This document shows positions 1 to 6,953 of a stretch of 48,273 nucleotides of DNA, piece after piece. Under the pieces are notes generated by a model. It worked only from the letters and a program-made list of their open reading frames with translations. It searched no databases and had not been told where the DNA came from. Position numbers and translations under genes: made by a program. The DNA is from DAOVFN01 sp964607835 (lineage in GTDB: Archaea > Aenigmatarchaeota > Aenigmatarchaeia > QMZP01). The stretch is taken from assembly GCA_964607835.1 (NCBI GenBank), contig CAZSLL010000009.1, positions 1-48,273 of the forward strand. The letters run 5' to 3'. Position 1 is the first letter of the stretch; the number at the start of each line of letters is the position of its first letter.

Positions 1-10
1 CGTGATTAAT

Positions 11-30
11 AGTAGGACGGCGGTCCTACT
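11..30. promoter_or_regulatory. 20-base inverted repeat at the window edge
   Basis: AGTAGGAC and GTCCTACT form a perfect 8-bp inverted repeat around the centre GGCG, followed by an AT-rich TTATACTATG stretch. It could be an operator or the terminator hairpin of a gene to the left of the window. Nothing inside the window decides between these. Positions 31-138 show no gene that I can support. Confidence 0.35.
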
Positions 31-138
31 TATACTATGTTTTCTACAGGGCCTTAACAGGAAAAGGCTTGTGTAATGGTGCCACCGAGCAATAGTAACA
101 CTTAAATGCTTTTCTGTCAACCATTAAGCCGTCACAGA

Positions 139-181
139 CCAGTGAGGTTGTAATCACTGGGGAACAATAAACATTTATATA
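139..181 (+). promoter_or_regulatory. Promoter and likely operator of the TrmB-family gene
   Basis: CCAGTGA (139-145) and TCACTGG (154-160) form a 7-bp inverted repeat with an 8-base spacer. It ends 13 bases before the TATA box TTTATATA (174-181). The TATA box lies about 35 bases before the start codon, giving a leader of roughly ten bases. A dyad just upstream of TATA and next to a regulator gene suggests autoregulation, either activating or repressing. This is inferred from position only; the dyad is not the classic TACT-N7-AGTA TrmB site. Confidence 0.45.
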
Positions 182-213
182 GACTGAATGGGAAAATAAT
201 TAATGTGAGGTGA

Positions 214-1005
214 ATGGTGGCATCGACCGAAGTGCTGGATGCATTGAAATCCATAGGACTGAACCTGTACGAGAGGAAGATTTTCGTAGCCCTGCTTGCG
301 AAGGGTGTGGCAACAGCAGCCGAGGTCTCTGAGATAGCCAATGTTCCACGCTCACGTTCCTACGACATCCTGGAGAGCCTCTCTGAGAAGGGATTCGTCA
401 TGGTGCAGCCATCAAAGCCCATCAAGTACGTGGCCCTGGCTCCCAAGGAGGCCCTGGAGAGGACCAAGCTCACCCTCAAAAGGAAGCATGACGAGATGGT
501 GGACAGGATAGAGAAGATGAAGGGTTCACCCATAGTGAACGAGCTCGAGGGTATCTACAAGAACGGCCTCAACCTCACCCAGCCCAATGAAATGACAGGA
601 ACCCTCAAGGGAAGGTTCATAATAGACAGGCAGCTCAGGTCAGCGTTCAAGGACGCAAAGAGCGAGATTAAGATTCTCACAACAGAGCAGGGACTCAACG
701 AGCTCTACTCCAAGCATTTCAGGATTCTCAAGAAGGCCAACCGGGCAGGGGTCAGGCTCAAGGTCATTGCCCCTTTCGGGGAAGACTCCCTTACCAAGGC
801 GTTCTCCCAGATAGCGGACATAAAGAAGATACAGAAGCCCCAGGGAAGGATGGCCATAATCGATGGCCAGAACATGCTCATGGCCCTCACGAACGATAAG
901 GACGTGCACGAGACCCAGGACATAGCGCTCTGGGCTTCATCCGACCACGCGGTCAAGAGCATGGCCGAGCCCCTGTTCAGGCACATGTGGACCAGGGGCA
1001 AGTAA
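214..1005 (+). CDS. TrmB-family transcriptional regulator
   Basis: A 263-residue protein. Residues about 8-80 form a winged helix-turn-helix of the TrmB type (GLNLYERKIFVALLAKG, then AEVSEIANVPRSRSYDILESL, then a wing with KPIKYVAL). A predicted helical linker (ERTKLTLKRKHDEMVDRIEKM) leads to a C-terminal alpha/beta domain of the phospholipase-D-like TrmB fold that in relatives senses a ligand or mediates dimerisation. No ligand can be deduced. GAGGTGA (207-213) abuts the ATG at 214, so the GTG at 217 is an alternative start. It is the first gene of a likely three-gene unit with the two small proteins downstream. TrmB relatives usually regulate sugar or central carbon metabolism. The convergent pyruvate oxidoreductase subunit is a possible but unproven target. 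Confidence 0.85.
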   Translation: MVASTEVLDALKSIGLNLYERKIFVALLAKGVATAAEVSEIANVPRSRSYDILESLSEKGFVMVQPSKPIKYVALAPKEALERTKLTLKRKHDEMVDRIEKMKGSPIVNELEGIYKNGLNLTQPNEMTGTLKGRFIIDRQLRSAFKDAKSEIKILTTEQGLNELYSKHFRILKKANRAGVRLKVIAPFGEDSLTKAFSQIADIKKIQKPQGRMAIIDGQNMLMALTNDKDVHETQDIALWASSDHAVKSMAEPLFRHMWTRGK

Positions 1006-1027
1006 AACCCAAAAGGAGCTGATTTCT

Positions 1028-1264
1028 GTGAGAACAACTTCACTCAAGGATTACGCTGTTCCGTTTAACTTCCAGGTTACTGCTAAGGTCAACCAGTCTG
1101 GGGACACGGTTGACCTGATTGACAGCAACGGAAGATATCTGGCAAGGGTCGAGAGAAAGGACTATTTCGAGACATTTGAGCAGGGGAAGCTCACGTTCTG
1201 GTACGGGAAAGCCCCTGGCAATCATCTCGCTGCCATCTGCGACGGCGATATTATAGTTGACTAA
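1028..1264 (+). CDS. Small conserved-looking hypothetical protein (78 aa)
   Basis: A 78-residue ORF with a GTG start preceded by AGGAG (1014-1018) at 9-base spacing, 22 bases after the TrmB-like gene. The protein is short and beta-rich, with alternating hydrophobic residues, a VNQSGDTVDLIDSNGRYLARV segment and a YFETFEQGKLTFWYGK segment. It has no signal peptide, membrane segment or cysteine pair. I do not recognise the family. Its position between the regulator and another tiny beta-rich protein suggests the three are co-transcribed. Confidence 0.6.
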   Translation: MRTTSLKDYAVPFNFQVTAKVNQSGDTVDLIDSNGRYLARVERKDYFETFEQGKLTFWYGKAPGNHLAAICDGDIIVD

Positions 1265-1278
1265 ATGCAGGGGATTCC

Positions 1279-1470
1279 ATGGGAACTGTTGACGTTGCTG
1301 TTGTGCCCGGGCCTGACAAGAGAAGGCTCCTGCTGGAGGACAGTGATGGTTTTCTTGTAACTGACTTGAACAGGGATATGGCGCACCCTGACCTCTGGGG
1401 CTACAGGGGAAAGGTCAGAATAGAGGATGGCAGTGTTTACATAGGCGGGAAGAGAGTGTACCCGGTCTAG
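1279..1470 (+). CDS. Small hypothetical protein (63 aa)
   Basis: ATG start 14 bases after the previous stop. The 63-residue protein looks like a small beta-barrel or strand-rich fold (VDVAVVPGPDKRRLLLEDSDG, RGKVRIEDGSVYIGGKRVYPV). No domain is recognised. Its stop codon shares the tetranucleotide CTAG with the stop of the convergent PorB gene, so the two reading frames overlap by four bases. Confidence 0.55.
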   Translation: MGTVDVAVVPGPDKRRLLLEDSDGFLVTDLNRDMAHPDLWGYRGKVRIEDGSVYIGGKRVYPV

Positions 1471-2339
1471 AGCCTGACCCCGCTCTTTTCCAGCTCCATG
1501 AGCCGTCCGTACTCTGAGTCAGCCACCTGCTGTATGTGCTTTATCTGGGGTTCCTGGAGGTGCTTGAACCTTCCCTGGAGCTTGAGGTACTCCTCAACGG
1601 GCTTCCTCTTGTCAATCTTCTTGTTTATCTTCAGCTTGCCGCCCTCGTACTCGTAAAGCATCCACATTCCCGTCTCCACAGCGAGCCTGGAGAGCTTCAC
1701 AGAGAGCGAGGAGTCGAACTTCCAGCCCGTGGGGCAGGGCGAGAGGATGTGCAGGAAGGAGGGCTGGTTCTCGAGGGCCTTTTTGACCTTGGCGTACAGG
1801 TCCTGGGGGTATCCTATGGTGGCTGAGGCCACGTAGGGGATGCGGTGAGCGGCCACAATCTCGCCAATTGGCTTCTTCCACTCCCCCTTTCCGAATGACT
1901 CCTTCCCATTGGGGGAGAAGGTGGTCCAGGCGCCGTAGGGTGTTGCGGAGGAGCGCTGGACGCCCGTGTTGGCGTAGCACTCGTTGTCCACGCACACATG
2001 GGTCACCCTGTGGCCCCTCTCGAGCATGCCTGAAAGGCCCTGGAAGCCTATGTCAAAGGTGCCCCCGTCGCCTGCTATGGAGATTATCCTGGTGTCCCGT
2101 CCCTTCTTGCGCGTTGCTGCCTCCACCCCGCTGGCCATGGCTGCCACGGTCTCGAACGCCGTGTGTATCCAGGGGGAATTCCAGGCGGTCTGCGGGTAGG
2201 CAGAGGTGGTGACCTCCAGGCAGGAGGTGGCGCAGCACACGATGGTGTCCTCAGGGGATGCCCTGGAAACCATGTTCACTGCAATGGCCACACCGCAACC
2301 CGCGCACATGGTGTGTCCTGATTCGAGAAGGCGTGCCAT
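1467..2339 (-). CDS. porB: Pyruvate:ferredoxin oxidoreductase beta subunit (PorB), copy 1
   Basis: A 290-residue thiamine-diphosphate-binding subunit of a 2-oxoacid:ferredoxin oxidoreductase, the cytoplasmic enzyme interconverting pyruvate and acetyl-CoA plus CO2 with ferredoxin. C12-x2-C15 with C40 and C202 fit the four [4Fe-4S] ligands of PorB. The GDGGTFDIGFQ motif (90-100) and NECYANTG (119-126) are the metal/ThDP-binding segment. A TATA element, GCTTTAAAACC on the minus strand (2374-2384), gives a leader of about ten bases. No alpha, gamma or delta subunit lies nearby. A second, different PorB is at 38010-38924. Substrate specificity (pyruvate or another 2-oxoacid) cannot be read from the sequence. 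Confidence 0.85.
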   Translation of the reverse strand: MARLLESGHTMCAGCGVAIAVNMVSRASPEDTIVCCATSCLEVTTSAYPQTAWNSPWIHTAFETVAAMASGVEAATRKKGRDTRIISIAGDGGTFDIGFQGLSGMLERGHRVTHVCVDNECYANTGVQRSSATPYGAWTTFSPNGKESFGKGEWKKPIGEIVAAHRIPYVASATIGYPQDLYAKVKKALENQPSFLHILSPCPTGWKFDSSLSVKLSRLAVETGMWMLYEYEGGKLKINKKIDKRKPVEEYLKLQGRFKHLQEPQIKHIQQVADSEYGRLMELEKSGVRL

Positions 2340-2422
2340 AAAATCACGATTGAGTTATTCTATGGGATTCCGTGGTTTTAAAGCTTGTGCTGGGACTTCG
2401 GCAATAAATGAACAGAAGCCGA

Positions 2423-2554
2423 CTATCTTTTGATAATGAATCTCTTGTATTTCCAGAGTAACAGACCACCCAAGACAGCGGCCACGAAAAGCAGATAGAA
2501 GGAATCCTCAACTCTTACATTAGCGATGAATGTTGCAGCATTATATCCATCCAT
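2423..2554 (-). CDS. Possible 43-aa single-span membrane protein
   Basis: An ORF starting at an ATG eight bases beyond the CPBP stop. It encodes about 16 polar residues, one hydrophobic span (FYLLFVAAVLGGLLLWKY) and a basic end (KRFIIKR), the usual N-out/C-in topology. A minus-strand TTTTATATTA (2576-2585) sits about 27 bases before the ATG, the spacing used by leaderless genes here. The tail resembles the C-terminal anchor of a surface protein, so a decayed fragment is an alternative. Without homologues it stays tentative. Confidence 0.4.
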   Translation of the reverse strand: MDGYNAATFIANVRVEDSFYLLFVAAVLGGLLLWKYKRFIIKR

Positions 2555-2561
2555 ATTATTA

Positions 2562-3365
2562 TTAACATTTATTGGTAATATAAAAGAATATTGGCAAGAG
2601 CAGGGCAATCATTAGTCCTGTTGAAACCATCAATTGTAAAGAATTATGTATATAAAGCGAATTAGGTATATAAAGCCGACAAAAAAAGGCGAATCCATTC
2701 AGAAATGAATGTACAATAAGTGGCCCTACAAGGCTCTTTGTCTTTTCCATGAGAAGGCACGCTACTACGGAAAGAAGGATAGTCAGTATATACAAGAAAT
2801 AAGTATTCCAAAAGGAATGGAAAAGCGCAAAAAACGCTGCGTTTATGGCTATAGAGACCAGAATACCCCTTTTTTTCCTTAGATGTTTGTAAAGGATGCC
2901 CCTGAAATAGAACTCTTCGATGAAGGGGACAGCAAAGACAAAAGTGAAAAAGATTATGAAGAATCTCGGGTCGCCTGAAAGGAGCAGGGAAAAACCAAGT
3001 TGTATGGCGTTCTTGGTTAAAATATAAACCTGCGAAGGAAACATCCATGATAAATTTACAACGAAAACATAGACTATTGCAATAATTATGGTTGAGGTAA
3101 TTAGTAGTCCAGCATGCTCCTTCTCAGGCATCCTGAACCCTATCTCTGAAAGCGGTATGTTTTTTGATTTCATGAATGCAAAAGGGAAACCGAACATGAA
3201 TACTCCAGAGAGTAAAGTTAGTATGATATTGTTCAGGACCAGGTTGTATACAGAGCTGAAGCCCTGGAGGGAAATGAAATAGAATATGAGAAACATGACG
3301 AACGCAGGAATGATTATTATCTCCCAGGAAATCTCTCGTTTCTTGAAAGGAAAAAATGCCCTCAT
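2562..3365 (-). CDS. CPBP-family intramembrane metalloprotease
   Basis: A 267-residue polytopic membrane protein with about seven to eight predicted spans and the three CPBP/Rce1/Abi motifs: EEFYFRG (150-156, paired glutamates and arginine), FALFH (179-183) and HSFLN (219-223). The family includes CAAX prenyl endopeptidases and bacteriocin-immunity proteases; the substrate is unknown here. TATTTAT on the minus strand (3389-3399) lies about 27 bases before the ATG, so the transcript should be leaderless. The gene is richer in A+T than its neighbours (many ATA and TTT codons), which could mean recent acquisition or simply membrane-protein composition. Confidence 0.85.
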   Translation of the reverse strand: MRAFFPFKKREISWEIIIIPAFVMFLIFYFISLQGFSSVYNLVLNNIILTLLSGVFMFGFPFAFMKSKNIPLSEIGFRMPEKEHAGLLITSTIIIAIVYVFVVNLSWMFPSQVYILTKNAIQLGFSLLLSGDPRFFIIFFTFVFAVPFIEEFYFRGILYKHLRKKRGILVSIAINAAFFALFHSFWNTYFLYILTILLSVVACLLMEKTKSLVGPLIVHSFLNGFAFFCRLYIPNSLYIHNSLQLMVSTGLMIALLLPIFFYITNKC

Positions 3366-3431
3366 GGGTTATTATTATCTCTGGCTTGATAAATAAATGA
3401 ACAGAAAAATAAAACAAGAAAGGGTCAGGAA

Positions 3432-3749
3432 TCACTTCTTCTTTTCCTTTGGTTTCTCTTCCTTCTTTTCCTCTTTTTCTTTCCTTTCCCTTTCCTCTCG
3501 CTCTTCTTCGGCCCTTATCTCTCTCTCGGCCTTTATCTCGTCAATCTCAAGCCAAACCACGAACAGGCCAATCAGTATCAGGAATGGCGGTATGAAGCCT
3601 GTAAGCAGTATGAGGAAATTGGTTAGCCAGTCGCCTGGTATCCAGGAACCGGAACCTACTATCTCCATGCCTGGCAGGGAATCGACGAAAAGACCAAGAC
3701 CAATCAGTACAAGGACCAGTCCCAGTAAAACCTTAACTGCAGCGTGCAT
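3432..3749 (-). CDS. Two-span membrane protein with a charged cytoplasmic tail
   Basis: A 105-residue protein with two hydrophobic segments (VKVLLGLVLVLIGLGLFV and LTNFLILLTGFIPPFLILIGLFVVWL) followed by a highly charged Glu/Lys/Arg tail of about 35 residues (EEEREERERKEKEEKKEEK). The tail is probably helical or disordered and cytoplasmic. No family is recognised. The promoter contains a palindrome lying across the TATA box (3772-3795). Confidence 0.6.
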   Translation of the reverse strand: MHAAVKVLLGLVLVLIGLGLFVDSLPGMEIVGSGSWIPGDWLTNFLILLTGFIPPFLILIGLFVVWLEIDEIKAEREIRAEEEREERERKEKEEKKEEKPKEKKK

Positions 3750-3771
3750 GTTAATCCTCTTATTGTTTTCG

Positions 3772-3795
3772 ATAGGATATTTATATATATCCTAT
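3772..3795 (-). promoter_or_regulatory. Palindrome covering the TATA box of the two-span membrane protein gene
   Basis: ATAGGATAT (3772-3780) and ATATCCTAT (3787-3795) are a perfect 9-bp inverted repeat separated by TTATAT. The AT-rich core is the only good TATA box for the gene starting at 3749, at the usual distance. A dyad centred on TATA is where a repressor would exclude TBP. On the plus side, L15e has its own element TTTAATAAA (3831-3839) outside the palindrome. Confidence 0.5.
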
Positions 3796-3861
3796 TCTTT
3801 TTTATACTTAATGCACGATACGGGTATAGGTTTAATAAAGAAAGGGGGCAAATAAACGGTT

Positions 3862-4422
3862 ATGTTCACCAAGCATCTCAGGCAGGCATGGAAGAGGCCC
3901 AAGGAGGGTCTGGGGGAATCCTGGAAAACCAGGCTCATATCAATAAGGAAGCAGCCCTCCATAACCAGGGTCGAGAAGCCCGCCAGGCTGGACAGGGCAA
4001 GGTCCCTGGGGTACAAGGCAAAGAAGGGCCATGTGGTGGTCCAGGCCAGGGTGCCAAAGGGCAACAGGAAGACTCCGAAGAAGGGAAGGCGCTCTCCAAA
4101 GGCGTCCGGGAGGTTCTTCTCAACAGGGCTGTCCTCCCAGGCCATAGCAGAGCAGAGGGTGGCCAGGAAGTTCCCGAACATGGAGGTCATGTCATCCTAC
4201 CCTGTGTCAGAGGACGGCCAGCACAAATGGTTCGAGATCCTCATGCTTGATCCCCTCAGGCCCGAGGTGAAGAATGACCAGGAGAGGAAGGTTTCGGGAA
4301 GGGGCCGCGCCTTCAGGGGAAAGACGCCCGCGGGAAGGAAGTCCAGGGGCCTCACCAATAAGGGCAGGGGAGCAGAGAAGCTCAGGCCCTCACTGGGGGC
4401 AAAGAAGGGCAGGAGTAAGTGA
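3862..4422 (+). CDS. rpl15e: Large-subunit ribosomal protein L15e
   Basis: A 186-residue basic protein with the L15e signature: QPSITRVEKPARLDRARSLG, then GYKAKKGHVVVQARVPKGNRKTPKK, and a long basic C-terminal tail rich in Gly, Arg and Lys. It binds 23S rRNA in archaeal and eukaryotic large subunits. A TTTAATAAA element (3831-3839) about 27 bases before the ATG implies a leaderless or very short-leader mRNA. It stands alone rather than in a ribosomal operon. Confidence 0.92.
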   Translation: MFTKHLRQAWKRPKEGLGESWKTRLISIRKQPSITRVEKPARLDRARSLGYKAKKGHVVVQARVPKGNRKTPKKGRRSPKASGRFFSTGLSSQAIAEQRVARKFPNMEVMSSYPVSEDGQHKWFEILMLDPLRPEVKNDQERKVSGRGRAFRGKTPAGRKSRGLTNKGRGAEKLRPSLGAKKGRSK

Positions 4423-4474
4423 CCCGGCCTCGATGTAATCAAGTTTTATAAGGTTGTGGCATCTAATTATTGTT

Positions 4475-5029
4475 ATGAGCATGCTTTTCCAGGTAGGTGG
4501 GGTGTTCAACAACCTGACAGGAAACCTAGAGAGCATGGGTTTCTTCCTGTACCTTTTCCCGTTCCTGCTCGCCCTGGCCATATTCTACGGCATACTCTTC
4601 TGGGTTTTCCATTCAGGCGAAAAGCCCAAGCTCCCCAAATCAGCCATTGCACTGATATCCATAATACTGGCTTTCTTCGTCATGCTCTACTCGAGCTGGA
4701 ACACCACGATAGTGGCGTTCTTCGCCAACCTCTCGGGCACAGGGCTCATAGTGGGCTCAGGAATACTTTTCGTGGCCATACTGCTGGGACTCATGGGTTT
4801 CAACATAGAGGGCCTGACCAAGGCAGAGACCATGGGAAGGGGCAGGTGGGTATTCATAATAGGCGTGGTCATAATAGGGATACTCATATTCTTCGGGGCA
4901 GGAGGCGCATCCTTCGGGCTCATCCCTGACTGGTCCAGCAACTCAGAGTTTCTCACCGCGCTGTTCGTGATTGCCATAATAGCGCTTGCGGTCTGGTGGC
5001 TGGGAAGCGAGAACAACGGAAAGGGCTGA
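4475..5029 (+). CDS. Polytopic membrane protein of unknown function
   Basis: About 184 residues with four to five predicted membrane spans (around 20-40, 55-75, 85-110, 125-145 and 160-180) and a short polar tail (GSENNGKG). No catalytic motif or named family is recognised. The start is placed at the ATG at 4475 because TTTTATAAG (4444-4452) lies about 27 bases upstream, which would make the transcript leaderless. A start at 4454 would lie within or before the promoter. Confidence 0.6.
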   Translation: MSMLFQVGGVFNNLTGNLESMGFFLYLFPFLLALAIFYGILFWVFHSGEKPKLPKSAIALISIILAFFVMLYSSWNTTIVAFFANLSGTGLIVGSGILFVAILLGLMGFNIEGLTKAETMGRGRWVFIIGVVIIGILIFFGAGGASFGLIPDWSSNSEFLTALFVIAIIALAVWWLGSENNGKG

Positions 5030-5030
5030 C

Positions 5031-5045
5031 AAACCCGGGTTTTTT
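5031..5045 (+). terminator. Palindrome plus T-tract after the membrane protein gene
   Basis: AAACCCGGGTTT followed directly by further T residues lies two bases after the stop at 5029. Archaeal termination depends mainly on T-tracts, so a run of six T residues after a GC-rich dyad is a plausible terminator. The dyad has almost no loop, so a stable hairpin is doubtful. It separates this gene from the convergent coiled-coil gene ending at 5087. Confidence 0.4.
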
Positions 5046-5086
5046 CTCTGTATATCTTTCAGAAGGCAGGGACAACAGCCAGGAGG

Positions 5087-6192
5087 CTATTCCTTCACAA
5101 TGTCTGAGAAGTCGATTTCCTTCCTCTTCTTTTTGGGGGCATCCTCGGATGCTTCCTGTTTCCGGTCATTCTGGTTCGCGGGAGCGCCCTTCATATCCCT
5201 GAGGGTGCTTGTCAGTCCCCTTAGGGTCTGCATCATGGGGGTCATGGTGCTCTTTATGGCACCCTCCATCGCGCCCACCCTGGAGGACATCTCGCTCATG
5301 GACTGTTTATAGGACTCTATCTTGTCATCAATCTCTCCTATCTCGCTCTTTTTCTCGTCCTTAACGCTCCTGAGGGTCTCCTCTATCGAGGAGAGCCTCT
5401 TGTTGAAGTCCTGGAAGTTGGAATGAATGTCATCCAGGTCCACCCTGAGCTGCTGCCACTTCTCCTCCACTATTGCCTCCACCATCTCCTCGATGGCGCG
5501 CCTCTTGTCAGAGATTCTCTCCTTTCTGGTGGATTGCTCCCTCAACCTGGGAACCGGCTCCTGCTCATTCCCGGGATACTCAGGGAACCCCTCATCATCA
5601 TCGGGCTGGCTGTGGCCCGGCTGCCCTGGAGGCTGAGCCCCGGGTGGCTGCTGAGGTGGCTGCTGAGGTAACTGCTGGGGTGGCTGCTGGGGTGGCTGCT
5701 GGGGTGGCTGTTGAGGTGGCTGGTCCGGATAGGGCTCGCCCCTCGCCTCCGGAGAGCCTGGTGGCGCAGGGTTGTCAGAAAAGTCATTCTCCCTCCTGAA
5801 CCTCNNNNNNNNNNCCTCTCCTCGCCAGGAAGCGAGGGCATTCCCATAGCCCTCGAGTCATCAGGCGATACATCACCAGGGCCAAGTTCAGGCTGACCTG
5901 AAACAGGGGGCACATCATCCTTCGTGGGGTAGGGGCCGTAAGCAGAGCGGTTGGACGGGCCCTGGGGAGGCCCTCCTGCCTTTGGAGAGGCCGCACGTGG
6001 AGAGCCTCTCGGGGAGGCAGCGCCCCTCAGGGCCTGCCTCATGGCAGCGTCAACCTCAGAAGGGGAGTATCCCTCGTTCTTGAGGGTGTTGATTATCTCA
6101 GTCTGGGGCATTCCCTGGGAGGAGAGCGAGGCCACCCTGTCAGTGGGGATGTGCTTTGCCTGCCCTGCCTTGCTCCCTCCGAACGGCCACAT
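5087..6192 (-). CDS. UBA-like, Pro/Gln-rich, coiled-coil protein (frame interrupted by an assembly gap)
   Basis: One gene split only by the N-run at 5805-5814. The N-terminal part (MWPFGGSKAGQAKH, then a three-helix segment with VASLSSQGMPQTEIINTL and YSPSEVDAAMRQAL) looks like a UBA-type fold. A Pro/Gly/Ser-rich stretch follows. After the gap the frame resumes with RFRRENDFSDNPAPPGSP and a linker of repeated PQQP units. A long coiled coil (EEMVEAIVEEKWQQLRVDLDD onward, about 100 residues) and a basic end ending in IDFSDIVKE follow. Both halves are open only if the true gap is one base longer or two shorter than drawn (modulo three). It follows the smaller coiled-coil gene and is divergent from the secretion ATPase, so an accessory or scaffold role there is inferred. 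ATG at 6192 preferred over GTG at 6201. Confidence 0.65.
5642..5723 (-). repeat. 12-base tandem repeat encoding a Pro/Gln linker
   Basis: About seven copies of a degenerate 12-base unit (GGTGGCTGCTGR on the plus strand) encode PQQP repeats on the minus strand, within the linker of the coiled-coil gene. Such units change copy number by slippage, and the region sits about 80 bases from the assembly gap, which may have been caused by similar low complexity. Confidence 0.75.
5805..5814. other. Assembly gap (10 N)
   Basis: Ten N residues inside the coiled-coil gene. The reading frames before and after the gap are both clearly coding but not in phase as drawn, so the gap length is nominal. This is not a biological frameshift. 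Confidence 0.95.
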
Positions 6193-6222
6193 AAGAGTCA
6201 CTGAATATATTTCCCTTAGTTT

Positions 6223-6615
6223 CTATTTATTGCTTTTAGAGAGCTTGTTATCGATAAGCTGCTCCACCTCTTCCCTGGTCATGAAGGCTGACTGCAGGGG
6301 GTCGTATATGTCCACCAGGGCCTTGAGCTCACCGAGCTTCTCCTTTGGCACCAGGCCCTTCATGTGCTTGATTATCTCCTTGACCATCCGCTGCATCTCA
6401 GCAATCTGCTTGTCCCTCTCAGCGAGCTTGCTCTCGATGTCAGAGCTTATGCCCTTTACGTTGTTGTTTATGTTGAGCAACTCCTGCTCTATGGTCTCCA
6501 GCCTCATGTCAAGGCTCTTCTCCCAGCTCTCCAGGTGGCGGATGCGCTGGGTGTCTGTGTTGGTCCTGTCCACCAGCTCATTGATGATGGAGTGGAGGGT
6601 GTGCTTCTTGGCCAT
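6223..6615 (-). CDS. Coiled-coil protein (130 aa)
   Basis: A 130-residue, almost entirely helical protein with heptad-like hydrophobic spacing (residues about 10-90: NTDTQRIRHLESWEKSLDMRL, ETIEQELLNINNNVKGISSDI) and a C-terminal segment MTREEVEQLIDNKL. It lacks membrane spans and known domains. Its stop lies about 30 bases before the next coiled-coil gene, so the two form an operon. Its promoter region is shared back to back with the secretion ATPase. The start is preceded by GGAAGGAAGAG, the purine tract that recurs in structured leaders of this window. Confidence 0.65.
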   Translation of the reverse strand: MAKKHTLHSIINELVDRTNTDTQRIRHLESWEKSLDMRLETIEQELLNINNNVKGISSDIESKLAERDKQIAEMQRMVKEIIKHMKGLVPKEKLGELKALVDIYDPLQSAFMTREEVEQLIDNKLSKSNK

Positions 6616-6767
6616 ATTCTCTTCCTTCCGGTCCCTTCAGAACCGGGCTTGTGGTTTGCCCTTCCGTTGCTTTGCAACGGCTTTCACTTGCTTTCCTTCC
6701 GGTCTTTCGCCACGCTCAGGTTCATGGCATTCAAAAGGGGGCAGTGTGTGTAATACTTGTGCTGGTT
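6616..6767 (-). promoter_or_regulatory. Structured leader of the coiled-coil gene
   Basis: On the minus strand, from an AT-rich element at 6768-6780, about 140 bases run to the ATG at 6615. They contain CCGTTGC-AAA-GCAACGG (hairpin 7 bp) followed by AAGGGC, and CCGGT-N9-ACCGG followed by AAGGAAGAG and the start codon. A further CCGGAAGGAAAG precedes the first hairpin. The hairpin-then-purine-tract order matches the leaders of S15, S8e, nrdR and the glycyl-radical ORF. Confidence 0.5.
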
Positions 6768-6953
6768 GTAATAAATATATTGCACGGAGGACAACAATAA
6801 CATACCGGTTGCTGTTTATGCTGCACCGGAGTGTATGCGGGCGCTTAGTGCCTGCCTGTTCCAGAGGAACCGGATTGGGCTGAAGGCGTCTGATAGTGAA
6901 GGAGTGTATGCGGGCGTGATAACGCCCGATAGTGAAGGAGAGTATGCGGGCTA
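6768..6953 (+). promoter_or_regulatory. Divergent promoter and structured leader of the secretion ATPase gene
   Basis: ATAAATATAT (6771-6780) serves as TATA for the plus strand and, read the other way, for the minus strand. The plus leader of about 145 bases contains three GTATG elements (6833, 6907, 6942). The first two are each followed at once by a stem-loop: C-GGGCGC-TTA-GTGCCT-G with G-U pairs, and C-GGGCGT-GATA-ACGCCC-G. The AUG in the second opens a three-codon ORF (Met-Arg-Ala-stop). The AUG in the third opens a six-codon ORF overlapping the ATG at 6954. These look like regulatory short upstream ORFs. Confidence 0.5.
6892..6951 (+). repeat. Two 24-base direct repeats in the secretion ATPase leader
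   Basis: Positions 6892-6915 and 6928-6951 are identical except for one base (T or A before GTATG). Each contains GATAGTGAAGGAG, GTATG and CGGGC. The spacing is 36 bases and the intervening sequence completes the hairpin of the first copy. An 18-base match to the first GTATG element (6821-6838) recurs on the minus strand in the S15 leader (32325-32342). Confidence 0.85.

Noticed and set aside
5542..6201. A separate 219-residue protein ending in His/Ser repeats (SHPSSHPSS)
   Set aside because: Those repeats arise from reading the PQQP-coding repeat in the wrong phase after the N gap. The other phase joins smoothly to the coiled coil.
5951..6883. Long plus-strand open frame of about 310 codons
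   Set aside because: It is antisense to the two coiled-coil genes, has Ser/Leu/Cys-rich low-quality composition and no ribosome-binding site. AGG-rich coding on the other strand removes stop codons.
6892..6951. Short tandem repeats and GATTGAAAG ends suggestive of a CRISPR array
   Set aside because: Only two repeat copies of 24 bases with a 12-base interval, no spacers of regular length, and no cas genes. The pattern is better explained as leader elements.
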